Shown in pieces: positions 34,111 through 35,082 of a stretch of 35,082 bases of DNA. The notes beneath the pieces are model-generated. The model ran no database searches. It saw only the letters and a list, made by a program, of their open reading frames with translations, and was not told where the DNA came from. Source of the DNA: a virus; the IMG/VR virus record IMGVR_UViG_3300048034_000296, positions 1-35,082 of that record; one strand, 5' to 3'. The position numbers and the translations under genes are program-made. The stretch's first letter is position 1; the number at the start of each line of letters is the position of its first letter.

Positions 34111-34146
34111 TTTAGGTAGGCTAATGCTCGAGGAGCGGTACCTAAA
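34111..34146 (+). terminator. two-tier hairpin after the small-gene operon
   Basis: TTTAGGTA (34111-34118) pairs with TACCTAAA (34139-34146) over 8 bp, and inside the loop GCTC (34126-34129) pairs with GAGC (34133-34136). It is 12 nt past the stop of the last gene of this operon and 25 nt before the tRNA-like locus. There is no U-tract, so it may be a processing or stability hairpin rather than a classic terminator. Confidence 0.5.
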
Positions 34147-34170
34147 TTACATAAGTGAATAGCTAGAGGA

Positions 34171-34279
34171 AACTAGGTATGGAGCGCTAGTGGTACAAGC
34201 ACCTTTGAATACTCTTCAAAGCCAGAGACCCGAAGCAACACTACTGACGAGTATGAGGGTTCGATTCCCTCGCTAGTTA
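34171..34279 (+). tRNA. tRNA-like gene, oversized and with a mismatch
   Basis: A perfect T-arm is present: GAGGG (34255-34259), loop TTCGATT, CCCTC (34267-34271). The acceptor strands AACTAGG (34171-34177) and GCTAGTT (34272-34278) pair at six of seven positions, the innermost being G opposite G, and A34279 is the discriminator base with no encoded CCA. A D-arm-like hairpin GCT/AGC encloses AGTGGTACA. A stem CTTTGA/TCAAAG encloses ATACTCT, a possible anticodon loop with an unusual C after the anticodon position. The total is 109 nt, too long for a standard tRNA; about 20 nt after the anticodon-like arm and 6 nt before the D-arm are extra. It may be degenerate, inserted, or a tRNA-derived site. 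I cannot name the amino acid. Confidence 0.38.
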
Positions 34280-34303
34280 CTAAACAAATTAAATTAAATA
34301 AGT

Positions 34304-34519
34304 ATGATAGTAGAAGAGTATATTGGGAAAGAAATTGATTCACTGAGTAGAAGTTTAGTGAAAACCCCTGAAACAAGAGAAGATTTAGATAGTTTTGCAA
34401 AAGCAAACCACGGATCTATGGATTATATATTAACCCAAATGGCTGTACAATATGGTTACCAGCTAGCCTTAGATAACATTGCAGATATTTGCAAACAAAA
34501 TACGAACACCGAACGATAA
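34304..34519 (+). CDS. small early protein (71 aa)
   Basis: Starting 24 nt after the tRNA-like locus, this encodes MIVEEYIGKEIDSLSRSLVK, then TPETREDLDSFAKANHGSMD, YILTQMAVQYGYQLALDNIA and DICKQNTNTER. It is helical and slightly acidic, with no family recognised. Its last codons contain promoter copy 6, so its 3' end and the next gene's promoter overlap; the pattern of codons is otherwise ordinary for this region. Confidence 0.6.
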   Translation: MIVEEYIGKEIDSLSRSLVKTPETREDLDSFAKANHGSMDYILTQMAVQYGYQLALDNIADICKQNTNTER

Positions 34520-34527
34520 TATAATAA
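34488..34527 (+). promoter_or_regulatory. 40-bp promoter-type element, copy 6, inside a coding end
   Basis: TTTGCAAAC, TACG and GATAATATA in the fixed spacing; the last four bases differ (ATAA instead of TATG). It begins within the previous gene, whose stop is inside the element. It lies 17 nt before the start at 34545. Confidence 0.7.
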
Positions 34528-34544
34528 ATTAAAATCAAATAATT

Positions 34545-34796
34545 ATGAGTAGACTAACAATTTATGAGAGGCTAAAGCCCGAGATCAAAGAAGCATTGCA
34601 TTCAGCTGAAAACGACAAATACAAAGCAAGTATTGACTCTATAGTCGATGCACTTTCAAGCACACAGTTTTATAGTGAATTAAAAATTAGTGACGTTAGC
34701 TCACTATATACATTCACACATCTAGAATTCTATAAAGTTTCTGCGTGGGATTTCAAATACGGTGAAAACCTTATGATATCTACTAAAGATGAGTAG
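34545..34796 (+). CDS. small early protein (83 aa)
   Basis: The product begins MSRLTIYERLKPEIKEALHS, then AENDKYKASIDSIVDALSST, QFYSELKISDVSSLYTFTHL and EFYKVSAWDFKYGENLMIS. It mixes helix and strand, is near neutral, and is not recognised. The start follows promoter copy 6 and an A-rich leader. Its stop overlaps the next gene's start by 8 nt. Confidence 0.6.
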   Translation: MSRLTIYERLKPEIKEALHSAENDKYKASIDSIVDALSSTQFYSELKISDVSSLYTFTHLEFYKVSAWDFKYGENLMISTKDE

Positions 34797-35004
34797 TGCT
34801 ATACACACTCGTGCTAGCGACAAAGCTTTCGCTAAAATAACCATGCTCGGGCTTGAGATAGATTCTAATAAACTAGATCTTAAGTCCGGCACATATGGCG
34901 GAATTACTTATGACGAAGCAGTACAAATACTAGAGTGTAACAAAACAGAATTAAAAGTATGGCAATACATTGCCGAATTAATAGAAAAATCAACTAAAAT
35001 TTAA
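34789..35004 (+). CDS. small early protein (71 aa)
   Basis: It encodes MSSAIHTRASDKAFAKITML, then GLEIDSNKLDLKSGTYGGIT, YDEAVQILECNKTELKVWQY and IAELIEKSTKI. The helical layout with a GGITYDEA turn is not matched to any family I know. The TGCTATACA repeat at 34797 encodes its residues 3-5. It overlaps the previous gene by 8 nt and the next starts 4 nt after its stop. Confidence 0.58.
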   Translation: MSSAIHTRASDKAFAKITMLGLEIDSNKLDLKSGTYGGITYDEAVQILECNKTELKVWQYIAELIEKSTKI

Positions 35005-35008
35005 TAAA

Positions 35009-35082
35009 ATGACAAAAGACGAATTAGAATTAAAAGTAAAAGAGTTAACAGCAGCGTTAACACAGTTTGAAACTGATAGAGC
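35009..35082 (+). CDS. partial gene at the right edge
   Basis: An ATG at 35009 opens a frame that continues to the window end: MTKDELELKVKELTAALTQF and ETDR. It looks like the start of a coiled-coil or helical protein. The rest is outside the window, so no function is offered. Confidence 0.5.
   Translation, partial: MTKDELELKVKELTAALTQFETDR

Noticed and set aside
34173-34406. 77-codon minus-strand frame with an EGIEPSY segment
   Set aside because: This peptide is the typical false translation of the reverse strand of a tRNA T-arm.
31007-34527. CRISPR array interpretation of the spaced TTTGCAAAC repeats
   Set aside because: The copies are hundreds of bases apart, with genes between them and unequal spacing, so they are not a CRISPR array.

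Overview
The window is a stretch of tailed double-stranded DNA phage genome (Caudoviricetes), most likely infecting a marine member of the Bacteroidota/Flavobacteriia. It carries a complete head module (large terminase, portal, major capsid protein), a long fiber module and a holin-like protein. It has no bacterial housekeeping genes, no rRNA and no insertion sequences. The host guess rests on low GC, A/T-rich leaders without Shine-Dalgarno sequences (many starts follow runs such as AATTTAAAATAATAATACT), and the resemblance of the structural proteins to those I know from marine and flavobacterial phage genomes. It is an inference, not a proof.

Layout. From about 30.7 kb down to base 1, nearly everything is on the minus strand and tightly packed, with gaps of a few bases or overlapping stop/start codons, so it reads as one leftward late operon. 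In order of transcription it holds: a small charged protein; two short fiber proteins sharing an N-terminus; two long fiber proteins; a collagen-like fiber; two small proteins; a GroEL chaperonin and its GroES partner; a winged-helix-like protein; an HEKEH metallopeptidase-like protein; a run of lysine-rich proteins, four of which share an N-terminal PIT[A/S/G][K/R] motif; a 3-transmembrane-type holin candidate; small proteins; the large terminase; portal; a Glu-rich protein in the scaffold position; major capsid protein; three tail/connector-type structural proteins; and a very large structural protein that leaves the window at the left edge.

From about 31.0 kb to the right end, genes are on the plus strand and very small (26-103 aa), often overlapping by 1-14 nt. 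They look like early/host-interaction genes. They are led by six copies of a 40-bp element with constant internal spacing (TTTGCAAAC, then TACG, then GATAATATATATG), which I interpret as a phage promoter family. The same region holds eight copies of the 9-mer TGCTATACA, a tRNA-like locus of unusual length, and a GC-rich island (about 30.86-31.44 kb). A second 33-bp motif occurs twice, once just upstream of the leftward operon.

How the parts fit. The divergent region at 30.7-31.0 kb separates leftward late transcription from rightward early transcription. The phage chaperonin pair probably folds capsid or fiber proteins, and its genes are translationally coupled to a putative regulator and a putative protease. 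The PIT-motif proteins next to them may be virion-internal or processed proteins. The ATPase-coding part of the terminase gene has a base composition unlike its flanks, which suggests mosaic recombination.
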